From contig NZ_QKOB01000018.1 of the NCBI RefSeq assembly GCF_003226535.1, positions 1-64,000 on the forward strand: a DNA stretch of 64,000 nt, written 5' to 3'. The position numbers were made by a program, and so were the translations under genes. The notes below the pieces were generated by a model. That model saw nothing but the letters and a program-made list of their open reading frames with translations. It searched no databases and had not been told where the DNA came from. This DNA comes from Meiothermus sp. Pnk-1 (GTDB taxonomy: Bacteria; Deinococcota; Deinococci; Deinococcales; Thermaceae). Position 1 is the first letter of the stretch; the number at the start of each line of letters is the position of its first letter. Below, in pieces: positions 16,759 through 25,474 of the stretch.

Positions 16759-17201
16759 TGGACGACGCCGTGCTCGAGCCCGCCCAGCAGGTCGAGCACC
16801 GCCTGGTTGCCGGCCTCAGTCCGTGCGCACTCGAGGGGCTTGGCCTGTCCCAGGGCGGGGTTGGGCGTGTCGAGCCAACGCACGGCAGCCTCCCGACTGC
16901 CGTGGAAGCGGATGGCGGCGTCAAGCAGGTTGGCGATGCGGAAGAGGTGGTCGCTGAGGGCAGGGGATAGGGTAGCCCCGGCGCGCTGCAAAGTGCGCAC
17001 GTTGACCCCCAGCAGCAGGGCTAGCTGCCGCTGGGGGAGCCCCAGGATCTCGCCGATGCGCTCGAGGGAGCGGCGGGGAAAGCCCTGGCGGGTGCGGTCG
17101 CTGAGGTCGGTCAGGCTGGAGGCCTCCAGGCTCAGCAGCTCAGCCACCGGGTGGTTGTGCCGCCGGTGGCGCGGGGGCGGGGTGTAGGTCGCGAAGGTCA
17201 T
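16755..17201 (-). CDS. Xre/MbcA/ParS-type antitoxin (DUF2384)
   Basis: 148 aa. An N-terminal Xre-like helix-turn-helix (LGLPQRQLALLLGVNVRTLQRA, residues about 53-74) is followed by the toxin-binding DUF2384 region (AVRWLDTPNPALGQAKPLEC and a leucine-rich end). It precedes and overlaps the RES toxin gene, the canonical order. It presumably neutralises the toxin and represses the promoter upstream of 17201. Confidence 0.87.
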   Translation of the reverse strand: MTFATYTPPPRHRRHNHPVAELLSLEASSLTDLSDRTRQGFPRRSLERIGEILGLPQRQLALLLGVNVRTLQRAGATLSPALSDHLFRIANLLDAAIRFHGSREAAVRWLDTPNPALGQAKPLECARTEAGNQAVLDLLGGLEHGVVQ

Positions 17202-17245
17202 GTGACAAGTGTCGCCTTAAAAGCGGCAAAGGTCAAGGCTCAGGG

Positions 17246-17780
17246 TCACGCAGGCGCGACCTCCTCCCACGCCCGCAGGGCCCGCTCCAGCGCGTCCGGC
17301 TCCCCCAGCGCCCAACGCGCCGCGTGCTGGAGCACCTCCACCACCGCCACGTCCTCGGGGAAGCCCACCTCGTTCCCCACGATGACCTGCGGGCCGTGGT
17401 TGGCCAGGGCCTCGAGGTAGGTGCGCGCCAGCATGGCCGGGAAGGTCTCCCCCGCCGCGTAGTCGGGCATGGGCACCTGCAACCGGCGTGCCGCGCCTAG
17501 CACCGGGTGGGGGACCAGCCCCTCCCCGCCGATCTCGTTGGAGGTGTCGACCACCACCACCTTGGGGCCGAGGTCCGCGGCCAGCTGGCGCACCACGTCG
17601 CGCAGGAAGGTGGTCTTGCCCACCCCCGGCGGGCCGATCACCAACACCCCGTCGGCCCGGCGCACGAAGGGCATCACCGCATCGGCCACCCCCTCCACCA
17701 CCCGCGGGTCAGCCCGGCCAGGGTGCGGTAGCGGTCGCGGATGGCGCTGATGCGGTGCAGGGTGCCGCGAACCGAAGCGC
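17246..17780 (-). pseudogene. P-loop ATPase fragment, SpoIIIAA/Ycf45-like
   Basis: 151 codons (17246-17701) hold Walker A IGPPGVGKTTFLRDV, VVVDTSNEIGGEG and VPHPVLGAARRLQVP, strongly like the SpoIIIAA/Ycf45 R3H-type ATPases. The start is out of frame: the preceding frame reads RISAIRDRYRTLAGLT, the normal upstream sequence, so a frameshift lies near 17700. The C-terminus after VIVGNEVGF departs from the family and ends early, and the R3H part is absent. A truncated relic is most likely. Confidence 0.65.
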
Positions 17781-17835
17781 GGCTCGAACCCGCCTGCATC
17801 TTAAAGGTGCCCCCGAATGAATTCGGGGGAGGACG

Positions 17836-19159
17836 TCACGTACTCGAGCGGGTCCCGACCCTTCGGCTCTCGGCGGCTTGCGCGGCCAGCTGCGCGGCCT
17901 GGCGGGCGCTGGCGAAGCTAGCATCGGCCAGGAAGCCCTCCGGCCCTACCCAGTCTCCGGCCAAGAAGAGGTTTTCTAGTCCCGCTACCCGTACGCCGGG
18001 CCGACCTGAAAAGCCCCCCGTTCGGGCGGTGGGTAGAGCCCCTATCGCTGCGATGCTGGGCAGGTACTGCCGTTTGAGCGTCACCCCGCGCCAGCCCGGC
18101 TGGGCCGCATCCAAGAGGCTTTCGAGCTCTTCTTCGTCGGCTTTAGGATCGCCCGGGCTGCGCGGGTCCAGCGGTTTGAAGGCGTAAACCAGCGCCCCAC
18201 CTGGCGGCGCGACCCTGGAGAATAGCGACTGCACGCTCATGAATAGCGGACGGGTGAGGTCTTGCACGACCGCGTGCAGGGAGTTGGGAAGGCGCTCGAG
18301 GGCCAGCGCCAGCGAGGCCGCCCGGGCGGGTAGCAGGGCGTCTGTGACCGCACGGAGCTCCGGCAGACCGCTTTCCTCCATCAGCTCAGCCGCTTCTTTA
18401 GGGCTGGTGGCGAGGATGATCGCGCCGACCCCCACCCGGACACCGCTTCGCAGCCGGATACCCTCCACCCGGTCTTTGCGGTGCTCGATAGCCTCCACGC
18501 GGGTACCGGTCATCACCGTGGCCCCAGCCGCTACGGCTTTTTGCCGCAGCCCGTTGACCAGGCTCTGCCAGCCGCCATCGATATACACCACTGGGTGTTT
18601 CAGCAAGCGTTGCAGCTTGTCGATCAACACCTCGGCGCTGACCAGATCCAAGGCCGCAGTGTAGACCAGGGGAATAGCCTGCGAAGCCAAAAACTGCCGC
18701 ACTCGAGGGCGTTTGGCGCTGCGGTCGATCCACTCCCGCACGCTCTCGGTCCGTCAGCGGTGGGCCTCGAGCCTAGGGAGCGAGCCCAACACCCTGAGCA
18801 GCTCGAGCTTGTCGGCGAGGCTGAGTAGTGGGCTGCTCAGCAAGGATAAGGGGTCTGCCGGCAGAGGGTGCAGCCGACCCTGGTCCAGCACGAAAATCCC
18901 CTGGGGCCTGTCCCCGCTGTACGCCACCCCCAGCTCCCGGAGCACCCGCGAGGCGGCCCCCCCCGGTGTAAAGGGCGTGGATACCCCGGTTGAAAAGGTA
19001 TCCCCCGCTGTCCGTTGAGGCCGACCGGCCCCCGAGTTCGGAGGCTTTCTCGAACAGGGCGACCCTGGCTCCGGCTCGGGCGAGATAGACAGCCGCCGTC
19101 AGGCCCGCTATGCCTCCGCCTACCACCGCTACGTCGGTTTGGGTAAGGTGTGCTTCCAT
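17836..19159 (-). pseudogene. FAD-dependent oxidoreductase (phytoene-desaturase-like), two frameshifts
   Basis: Three consecutive frames rebuild a protein of about 440 aa: VAVVGGGIAGLTAAVYLARAG (dinucleotide fold) from 19159, a middle part ending LGSLPRLEAHR at 18754, and a C-terminal two-thirds from about 18741 ending with GLENLFLAGDWVGPEGF (second FAD motif). Frame changes occur near 18955 and 18755. Either the gene is dead or the sequence has two indel errors. It follows the TetR gene by 18 nt, so TetR probably controls it. Confidence 0.8.
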
Positions 19160-19177
19160 CGCTCCTCCTTCCCTGCG

Positions 19178-19828
19178 CTAGGTGAGCGCGGCGATCAGAA
19201 CCCGCTTGAGGTGAGCCCGCCGGGCGGCCAAGAACTCGGGGCTGCGCACCTCCAGGCCCAGCGGGGTACCTAGCGTCTGGCGATAGACCAGGTGGGCGTA
19301 GCACAGCCCGATCACGCTCATCACCATCTGGCGTGGATCCTCCCCTACCGCCTTCCCCGGCAGCACGCTTTCGACGGCCCGGAGGGCCCGTGCAATGGCC
19401 TCTTGGTGAGCCTGCACCTCGCCGATCAGGGTGTTGCCCTGTAGCTCTGACCACTGGATCAGGCGGAAGAAGTCGGGGTTCTCCTCGGCGAATTCCAGGC
19501 ACGAATCCACCAGGGCCGCGATACGTTCACTCACCCCGGAAACCTCGGCCAGACGGGCCAGGGCGCGCGGTACGACCTCCATCGCGGCGCGGCTATACGC
19601 CTCTAGGACGGCTTTCCAAAGCCCCTCCTTGGAACCGAAAAAGTAGCTCGGGGTACCCCGGGAGACCCCGGCGGCGCTGGCGATCTGCGCCATGGTGGTC
19701 GCCTCATACCCCTGCCGGGCGAAGAGCCTGGAGGCGGCTTGCAGGATCGCTTCCCGGGTGCGATCGGCGTCCCTGGAGCGCGCTGTGGCCTGGCCACCTT
19801 GTTCGGGTTTTACTTGCTGAACGTTCAT
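19178..19828 (-). CDS. TetR-family regulator
   Basis: 216 aa. Helix-turn-helix at about residues 28-65 (TREAILQAASRLFARQGYEA, MAQIASAAGVSRGTPSYFF). The C-terminal ligand domain has a TetR_C pattern (DSCLEFAEENPDFFRLI). Transcribed just ahead of the broken FAD oxidoreductase; likely local repressor of that unit. The start codon lies inside an inverted repeat that is a plausible self-operator. Confidence 0.88.
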   Translation of the reverse strand: MNVQQVKPEQGGQATARSRDADRTREAILQAASRLFARQGYEATTMAQIASAAGVSRGTPSYFFGSKEGLWKAVLEAYSRAAMEVVPRALARLAEVSGVSERIAALVDSCLEFAEENPDFFRLIQWSELQGNTLIGEVQAHQEAIARALRAVESVLPGKAVGEDPRQMVMSVIGLCYAHLVYRQTLGTPLGLEVRSPEFLAARRAHLKRVLIAALT

Positions 19829-19837
19829 TTAGTAAAT
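19818..19837. promoter_or_regulatory. Overlapping palindromes at the tetR start
   Basis: TGAACGTTCA (19818-19827) and ATTTAGTAAAT (19827-19837) are adjacent palindromes covering the tetR start codon. Such an arrangement is typical of TetR self-repression. Confidence 0.45.
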
Positions 19838-20064
19838 AGCATAGGGCGGCGAGAGCCTCAAGTCAACTCCCCTGACGCCGCTTGCCCTTAGCAACCGAAG
19901 TCGGGTAGCTGCGCCCTCTGGGTGCGCAACGCGCTCCATGACCTTTGAAAGCCCGCGGGTGGCCTGCCCGGAGCACCGCCCCAACCCCTGTAGCTTGCGG
20001 GAGTTCGGCACAAACTTTCGATGCCGCGCTTGATTTTGCGCCGAACCCCAAGTAGCATCGGCGT

Positions 20065-21081
20065 ATGCCACAAAAACTCGTTCCCCTGACCGAGTACGCC
20101 GCGCAACAAGGCATCCCCGAGAGCACCCTGCGCTGGCAGATCAAGCAAGGCCAGCGGGAAGCAGTGCGTCATGGTCGCTACTGGTACATTCCAGTGGAGG
20201 TGGAAAAGCGCAGCCAAACCACCCAGGTCTTCACCCTCTTTACCCATGCCGGGGGCGCGGGCAAAACCAGCTTAGCCCGCGACTTGGGCTTTGCCCTCTC
20301 CACCCGTGGCTACCGGGTGTTGCTCATTGACGCCGATCCCCAAGCCAACCTCACCGCCTGGTTGGGGGTGGATCCCACCTCGGTAAGCAACCAGGAGACC
20401 CTGCTGACGGTGGTGGAAAACGACCAGCTTCTGCCCGCACCGCGCACCGGCTTGATCGGCGGCCTCGAGCTGATCCCCGCCAACATGAACCTGGCCCTGG
20501 CGGAGGTGATCATCCCCTCTAAAACCCTGGGGATGCTCCCCCTGCGAACTACCCTGCACGATATGGAGTGGTTCACCCACTATGACTACATCCTGATCGA
20601 TTCCCCGCCCTCCCTGGGTCCCCTGGCCGGCATGGCTGCCTTGGCCAGCCACGGCCTGATCGTTCCGGTGGAGACCAGCGCCAAGGGAATGCAGGCTTTG
20701 CGAGGGGTCGTCGAAATCGCCAGGGATTACGTGAAGAGGCTGGCCTCGGTTCGCTTCCTCTCTCCCAAGACCCAGTTTGTCCGCATGTTGGTGCCCACCA
20801 AGTACGATCCCCGCACCAACCAGGACCGCCAGGCCCAGCAACTCCTGGAGGAGGCAGCCCGGATCGCCCCGGTCTCCCCTCCCCTCTCCTACCGTCCCGC
20901 GCCGTACAAGGAGGCCATGGATCAGTGCCTACCCATCCAGGCGGTAGGGGACCAAAAACTCTTGGAGGAGATGGAGGCGGTTTGTGCTGCTTTCGTTCGC
21001 CAGACCCAGCCTGAGGAGATGCTTCTTTCGCCGCAAAGCGGGGAGACGTCTCCTTCGCCGCGCAGCGGGGGGGTGGCCTGA
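20065..21081 (+). CDS. parA: ParA partition ATPase with N-terminal DNA-binding segment
   Basis: 338 aa. Residues 8-45 form a MerR/excisionase-like helix-turn-helix (YAAQQGIPESTLRWQIKQGQ) as in plasmid ParA proteins that repress their own operon. The Walker A motif is HAGGAGKTS near residue 62: the second lysine is kept but the signature lysine of KGGxGKT is alanine. DADPQANLTAWLG and LIDSPPSLG follow normally. The C-terminal end contains two family B mini-repeats. It overlaps parB by one base (TGATG). Confidence 0.9.
   Translation: MPQKLVPLTEYAAQQGIPESTLRWQIKQGQREAVRHGRYWYIPVEVEKRSQTTQVFTLFTHAGGAGKTSLARDLGFALSTRGYRVLLIDADPQANLTAWLGVDPTSVSNQETLLTVVENDQLLPAPRTGLIGGLELIPANMNLALAEVIIPSKTLGMLPLRTTLHDMEWFTHYDYILIDSPPSLGPLAGMAALASHGLIVPVETSAKGMQALRGVVEIARDYVKRLASVRFLSPKTQFVRMLVPTKYDPRTNQDRQAQQLLEEAARIAPVSPPLSYRPAPYKEAMDQCLPIQAVGDQKLLEEMEAVCAAFVRQTQPEEMLLSPQSGETSPSPRSGGVA
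21015..21070 (+). repeat. Mini-repeat family B, tandem copies in parA
   Basis: Two overlapping 29-bp units (21015-21043 and 21042-21070) of the form GGAGAxGxTTCTTTCGCCGC + AGCGGGG, 6 mismatches between them, encoding LLSPQSGE and PSPRSGG at the ParA C-terminus. The junction GGAGACGTCTCC is a perfect 12-bp palindrome. Confidence 0.7.
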
Positions 21082-21956
21082 TGGGAACCATGGACAGGAT
21101 GTTCCAGCAAGCCCAGGGCTTGCTGGAAACCCCGCTTTCCGTAGAGAGCACCCTGCCCCTTAGCGCCCTCTCCCCCACTCCCCAGCCCCGCCGCCGTTTC
21201 GAGGGGCTGGAGGAGCTGGCGGCCTCCATCAAGGAACAGGGAGTTCTCCAGCCGCTCTTGGTGCGCCCAACCAAAGACGGGTACGCCATCATCGCCGGAG
21301 AGCGCCGCTACCGAGCGGCCCAGATGGTGGGGCTCAGCGAGGTGCCGGTGGTGATCCTGGAGGTGGATGAGGCCACGGCGAGCAAGGTGGCCCTCGTCGA
21401 GAACCTGCAACGGGAAGACCTCAACCCCTATGAGGAAACCCTGGGCATTCTCTCCCTGCTCGAAATGCGCCTGAACAAGGGTAGGGAAGAGGTGATAGGG
21501 CTGCTGCATCGGATGCGGAATGAGGCTAAAGGGAGAGTTACCCATAACGTTATGGGTAACTCGGAAGCCCGGGTGGTCGAGGAGACTTTCCAGGCGCTAG
21601 GCCGCCTTACCTGGGAGAGCTTCGTGCAAAATCGCCTCCCGTTGTTAAACCTGCCCGGGGACCTACGGGAGGCGCTCGAGGAGGGGAGCATTTCCTACAC
21701 CGCTGCCCTAGAGCTTAAGAAGCTCAGGGAGGAGGCAAAGCGGAAGGAACTGCTGGAGGAAGCCAAGAGCGGGCTTTCCCTGAGGGACCTCAAGGCTCGG
21801 GTACGGGAGGCCCTGAAGCGGGGGGCCTCCCCGGGGTCTTGGCACAAGGAGGTAGCGGCCAGACTCGCCAGGCTGGACCTCGAGGCCCTCCCCCTCGAGC
21901 GACGGAAGGAGCTTGAACGTCACCTCGAGGCCATCCGCCGGCTCTTGCAGGGATAA
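21081..21956 (+). CDS. parB: ParB partition protein
   Basis: 291 aa. ParB/Srx domain with FEGLEELAASIKEQGVLQPL, the CTP-binding GERRYRAAQ motif near residue 72 and VALVENLQREDLNPYEE. The following helix-turn-helix region (ALGRLTWESFVQNRLPLLNL) is slightly divergent. The C-terminal dimerisation part is rich in charged helices (LPLERRKELERHLEAI). A 28-bp perfect palindrome lies within the gene at 21535-21562 and codes for KGRVTHNVMGN. Segregation of the host replicon is the expected role. Confidence 0.9.
   Translation: MGTMDRMFQQAQGLLETPLSVESTLPLSALSPTPQPRRRFEGLEELAASIKEQGVLQPLLVRPTKDGYAIIAGERRYRAAQMVGLSEVPVVILEVDEATASKVALVENLQREDLNPYEETLGILSLLEMRLNKGREEVIGLLHRMRNEAKGRVTHNVMGNSEARVVEETFQALGRLTWESFVQNRLPLLNLPGDLREALEEGSISYTAALELKKLREEAKRKELLEEAKSGLSLRDLKARVREALKRGASPGSWHKEVAARLARLDLEALPLERRKELERHLEAIRRLLQG
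21535..21562. other. parS: Candidate parS centromere: 28-bp perfect palindrome inside parB
   Basis: Core CCCATAACGTTATGGG, extended on both sides so that 14 consecutive positions pair with their complement. No second copy was found by eye in the window. It codes in frame within parB, between the CTP-binding domain and helix-turn-helix. Perfect palindromy of this length without a T-run is typical of a protein-binding site such as parS. Confidence 0.65.
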
Positions 21957-22088
21957 GCGATGGATAGCGGCTAGCGCAGGCGATAGGTGGGGTGGGTCGC
22001 CCGCAGAGACAGCCTGGGGCTTGTCAAGGGGATGCCGGCGATGTAGTGTGGCCCCTGAGCCCGTTAGGGCAGGATAACCCGGCCCAAA

Positions 22089-22218
22089 GCCCTGGTGCTG
22101 CGGCGCGTAGTTGCAGCTTAAAGTGGGGAAACCGGTGAAGCAGCGGGCTGCGTATTCCGGTACTGTCGCGCAACGGTGAGGGCGGGTCGCCGCCTCGAGT
22201 CCGAATACCTGCCAGGGC
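22089..22218 (+). ncRNA. Cobalamin riboswitch
   Basis: The aptamer is closed by a perfect 7-bp P1 stem (GCCCTGG 22089-22095 with CCAGGGC 22212-22218). Inside are the class hallmarks GGGGAAACCGGTGAAG, TTCCGGTACTGTCGCGCAAC and GAGTCCGAATACCTGCC. It precedes the seven-gene cob operon. Adenosylcobalamin binding should reduce expression of the salvage genes. Confidence 0.88.
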
Positions 22219-22220
22219 GT

Positions 22221-22308
22221 CTCCCAACCCGATCTGGGAGCACCTCTCGCCTGAAGGGGGAGCACTCGGGGAACTGCCGCTTTGGATGCCCCTGCTCCCG
22301 CAGGGGCA
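22221..22308 (+). promoter_or_regulatory. Riboswitch expression platform: two hairpins
   Basis: CTCCCA/TGGGAG (22221-22240) follows the aptamer, then a 9-bp stem TGCCCCTGC-TCCC-GCAGGGGCA (22287-22308). There is no T-run, so the second stem may act as a structure-dependent terminator or as part of a translation switch; it lies 60 nt before the cobO start. Confidence 0.55.
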
Positions 22309-22368
22309 CCGTTCATGCCCTGGCCTTGGCGCGAGGGTGGGCCTGGGGCCTCGAGCGAGGACGGATCA

Positions 22369-22944
22369 ATGGGGCAGGCGTGCGAAACGGTCAAGACCGA
22401 AAAACCCTACCGCAAGCCCACCGGGGAGCGGCGGGGCCTGGTGGTCGTGTACACCGGCGACGGCAAGGGCAAGACCACCGCTGCGCTGGGGTTGGTGCTG
22501 CGGGCGGTGGGGCGCGGGTACGCCGCGCGCGTCTTCCAGTTCATGAAGCACGCCGGGGCGGCCTTCGGCGAGCACCGGGCGCTCGCCCGGCTGGGGGTGG
22601 AGATCGAGGGGCTGGGGGACGGCTTTAGCTGGACCTCGAAGGACCTCGAGCGCTCGGCGGCCCTGGCCTACGCGGGCTGGCAGCGGGCCAGGGAGGCCAT
22701 GCTGGGGGGAGGGTACTTCTTGGTGGTGCTCGACGAGATCACCTACCCCATCCGCTACGGCTGGATCCCGCTCGAGGAGGTCCTGGAGGCGCTGCGCCGG
22801 CGGCCTAAAAACCTCACAGTAGTCCTCACCGGGCGGGGCGCTCCGGAGCCCCTGATCGCGCTCGCCGACACGGTGAGCGAGGTCAGGAAGCTCAAGCACG
22901 CCTTCGACGCCGGGGTTCCGGCCCAGCGGGGGATCGAGCACTAG
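22369..22944 (+). CDS. cobO: Cob(I)yrinic acid a,c-diamide adenosyltransferase
   Basis: 191 aa from ATG 22369, preferred over an upstream in-frame TTG at 22282 that would overlap the switch hairpin. CobO/BtuR type: P-loop [31 protein letters not shown] and [13 protein letters not shown]. It adds the 5'-deoxyadenosyl ligand to corrinoids, an early step of salvage. First gene of the riboswitch-controlled operon. Confidence 0.92.
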   Translation: MGQACETVKTEKPYRKPTGERRGLVVVYTGDGKGKTTAALGLVLRAVGRGYAARVFQFMKHAGAAFGEHRALARLGVEIEGLGDGFSWTSKDLERSAALAYAGWQRAREAMLGGGYFLVVLDEITYPIRYGWIPLEEVLEALRRRPKNLTVVLTGRGAPEPLIALADTVSEVRKLKHAFDAGVPAQRGIEH

Positions 22945-22956
22945 GGGGGGGCGGAT

Positions 22957-23583
22957 ATGTGGCCGAAAACGACCCTGCGTCCTAAGGCCCTGATCGTGGA
23001 CCTGGGCGCCCTGCGGCGGGTGCTCTCGAGCGCTCCCTTCCGGGGCGGCCTCAGCTACAGCCGCTACCTGGTGAACCGCAGCGTACCCAGAGACTTCTGC
23101 CCTAAGGACGTGGAGGCCTCGGTCCGGGCCGAGCTGGAAGGGCTGGGCCTTCCCCCTGGGGCCTGTGTGGCCCACCTGACCGCGGTGGACGTGGCCGCCC
23201 ACGCCTACGCCGAGGCGGAAGAGCAGGGGGTGCGGGTCCAGGTCTGGCTCACCGCGGGGCTGGGCAACCTCGCCGCGCCGGGGCTTTCCCCCCTGGCCCC
23301 GGCCCTTCCGGGGACCATCAACGTGCTGGCGGTGCTCCACGCCGACCTGCGCGAGGCGGCCCTGGTGGAGGCGGTGCAGATCGTGAGCGAGGTCAAGGCC
23401 CGCAGCCTGCGGGGGCGCAGCACGCGGGAGGGCCACCCTGCCACCGGCACCAGCACCGACACCGTGAGCGTGGCCCTGCTGGTGGGGCCCCGGCAGAACT
23501 ATTGCGGGGCGGTGACCCCGGCGGGGCGGGCTTTGGGGCGGGCGGTGGACAGGGCCCTGTCGGCGGCTTTGGAGGGTGCGTGA
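22957..23583 (+). CDS. cbiZ: Adenosylcobinamide amidohydrolase
   Basis: 208 aa. Family signature LTAVDVAAHAYA, GTINVLAVLH and the C-terminal GTSTDTVSVALLVGPRQNYC with TPAGRALGRAVDRAL. CbiZ cleaves the aminopropanol side chain of scavenged cobinamides to adenosylcobyric acid, which is then rebuilt by the CbiB-type synthase encoded next. Its presence shows that foreign corrinoids are remodelled here. Overlaps cbiB by GTGA. Confidence 0.9.
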   Translation: MWPKTTLRPKALIVDLGALRRVLSSAPFRGGLSYSRYLVNRSVPRDFCPKDVEASVRAELEGLGLPPGACVAHLTAVDVAAHAYAEAEEQGVRVQVWLTAGLGNLAAPGLSPLAPALPGTINVLAVLHADLREAALVEAVQIVSEVKARSLRGRSTREGHPATGTSTDTVSVALLVGPRQNYCGAVTPAGRALGRAVDRALSAALEGA

Positions 23584-24482
23584 GCGTGCTGTTGGCGATG
23601 CTGCTGGACTGGCGCTTCGGCGAACCGCCCGCCGGGCTGCACCCCGTGGTCTGGATGGGCCACTACCTGCGCTGGGCGGGGCGGGGGCTCCCGGGGCAAC
23701 CTCCCCGTGCGGCCTTCGTCCTGGGGGCTTTGGGGTGGCTGCTGGGGGCCTCCTTGGTGGTCCTGGCCTACGGGGGCCTCGAGCGCCTGATCGCCCCGCT
23801 GCCCTTTTGGGCCGGGGCCCTTCTGGGCGCCCTGCTGCTCAAGCCGCTCTTCGCCTTCCGCATGCTGCTGGAGGAGGTCCGGCGCGTCGAGGAGGCCCTG
23901 GGGGAGGGCCTGGAGGCGGGGCGGCGGCGCTTGAGCCGCATCGTGAGCCGGGACACCCGGGGGCTCGACGAGGCCGAGGTGCGCGAGGGGGCGCTGGAGT
24001 CGCTGAGCGAGAACCTCTCGGATTCGCTGGTGGCCCCCCTGTTCTGGTTCGCCTTGTTGGGCCTGCCGGGGGCGGCGCTCTACCGCTTCGCCAACACCGC
24101 CGACGCCATGTGGGGTTACCGGGGTGCGTGGGAGTGGGCGGGCAAGTTCGCGGCCCGCGCCGACGACCTGCTGAGCTGGCTGCCCGCCCGCCTCACCGCC
24201 CTGATCTTGTGGTTATGCCGCCCTGCCTTTAGCCTGGCGGCCCTGCGGGAGCAGGCCCGCCAGACCCCCTCGCCCAACGCCGGCTGGCCCATGGCGGCCT
24301 TGGCGCTAGGGCTGGGGGTGCGGCTGGGCAAGCCCGGCGTGTACCTGCTCAACCCCAGGGGCCGCCGCCCCACGGCGGAGGATTTCGGCGCAGGCCTGGC
24401 CTGGGTGGCTCGAGCCGGCTGGATTGGGGTAGGGGCCACAGCGCTGCTCGAGCTGGGGCGTAACCTGGGAGGGATACCGTGA
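23580..24482 (+). CDS. cbiB: Adenosylcobinamide-phosphate synthase
   Basis: 300 aa from GTG 23580, overlapping the cbiZ stop. Integral membrane protein with several helices; family marks HPVVWMGHYL, RIVSRDTRGLDEAEV, ESLSENLSDSLVAPLFW and NTADAMWGYR. It joins aminopropanol phosphate to adenosylcobyric acid. The overlap with both cbiZ and the decarboxylase gene fits coupled synthesis. Also called CobD in the aerobic nomenclature. Confidence 0.92.
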   Translation: MSVLLAMLLDWRFGEPPAGLHPVVWMGHYLRWAGRGLPGQPPRAAFVLGALGWLLGASLVVLAYGGLERLIAPLPFWAGALLGALLLKPLFAFRMLLEEVRRVEEALGEGLEAGRRRLSRIVSRDTRGLDEAEVREGALESLSENLSDSLVAPLFWFALLGLPGAALYRFANTADAMWGYRGAWEWAGKFAARADDLLSWLPARLTALILWLCRPAFSLAALREQARQTPSPNAGWPMAALALGLGVRLGKPGVYLLNPRGRRPTAEDFGAGLAWVARAGWIGVGATALLELGRNLGGIP

Positions 24483-25474
24483 TCGACGACGTGCTCCGGC
24501 CCATCCACGGCGGCCCCGACGGCGGCCCCGAGCCCCGCTACGACTTCTCCACCAACGCCAACGCCCTGGGCCCCGACCCCTTTGCCCTGGAGGCCATCCG
24601 CGCCGCCGACCCCAGCCGCTACCCCGACCCGCTCTACACCCGCCTGCACGCCGAGCTGGCTGCCCATCACGGGGTAGGGGAGGGACAGGTGGCGGTGGGC
24701 TCGGGGAGCAGCGAGCTGATCCACCGCCTGGTCCGTTGGCGCTGGCTCAGGGGCCCCATGCTCATCCTGCCCCCCACCTTCTCCGAGTACGCCCGCGCGG
24801 CCCAGCCCGCCGAGCTGCCGCTGTTGCAGGCCCAAAGCCCGCGGGAGTTCCTCGAGCTCTTGCCCCGGGCCACCCTGGCCTTCCTGTGCGTGCCCAACAA
24901 CCCCACCGGGGAGGTCTACTCCTTCCTCGAGGAGGCCGCCCGCCGGGCTGAGCGGGGGAAGGTGGCCTTGGTGCTGGACCTGGCCTATCACGCCCTCACC
25001 CAGGACCCGCCCCCGCTGCCCGAGGGGACCTGGCGGCTGTACAGCCCCAACAAGGCCCACGGCCTGACCGGGGTGCGGGCGGCCTACCTGCTGGCTCCCC
25101 ACGACCTTGCCCACTTCCGCAACCTCGCGCCCTCCTGGGTGCTCTCGGTGCACGGCGAGGCCTTCTTGCGGGCGGCGATACAGCCGGCCTCGCAGGGCTG
25201 GCTCGAGGCCACCCGCCAGACTCTGTGGCGCTGGCGGGCTGAGCTGGCCGAGGGTTTGCGGGCGCTGGGCCTGGAGGTGCGCGAGGGGGCGGCCAACTTC
25301 CTCATGGTGCGGGTGGGGCAGGCCACCGCTGTGGCGCGGGCCCTGCGCCTGCGGGGCGTGCGGGTGCGCGACTGCACTTCCTTCGGGCTGCCCGAGTGGC
25401 TCAGGCTCTCCGCCCAGGCCCCCGAGGCCCGGCAGGCGCTGCTCGAAGGCTTGCGGGAGGTGCTCGATGGCTAA
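24479..25474 (+). CDS. cobC: Threonine-phosphate decarboxylase-like aminotransferase
   Basis: 331 aa class I/II PLP enzyme related to HisC. N-terminal DFSTNANALGP, GSGSSELIHRL, VPNNPTGEV and PLP lysine in LYSPNKAHGLTGVR near residue 188. In cob operons this protein produces (R)-1-amino-2-propanol phosphate from threonine phosphate for CbiB (CobD in Salmonella, CobC in Pseudomonas naming). GTG start overlaps the cbiB stop; its own end overlaps cobQ by 8 nt. Confidence 0.87.
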   Translation: MIDDVLRPIHGGPDGGPEPRYDFSTNANALGPDPFALEAIRAADPSRYPDPLYTRLHAELAAHHGVGEGQVAVGSGSSELIHRLVRWRWLRGPMLILPPTFSEYARAAQPAELPLLQAQSPREFLELLPRATLAFLCVPNNPTGEVYSFLEEAARRAERGKVALVLDLAYHALTQDPPPLPEGTWRLYSPNKAHGLTGVRAAYLLAPHDLAHFRNLAPSWVLSVHGEAFLRAAIQPASQGWLEATRQTLWRWRAELAEGLRALGLEVREGAANFLMVRVGQATAVARALRLRGVRVRDCTSFGLPEWLRLSAQAPEARQALLEGLREVLDG

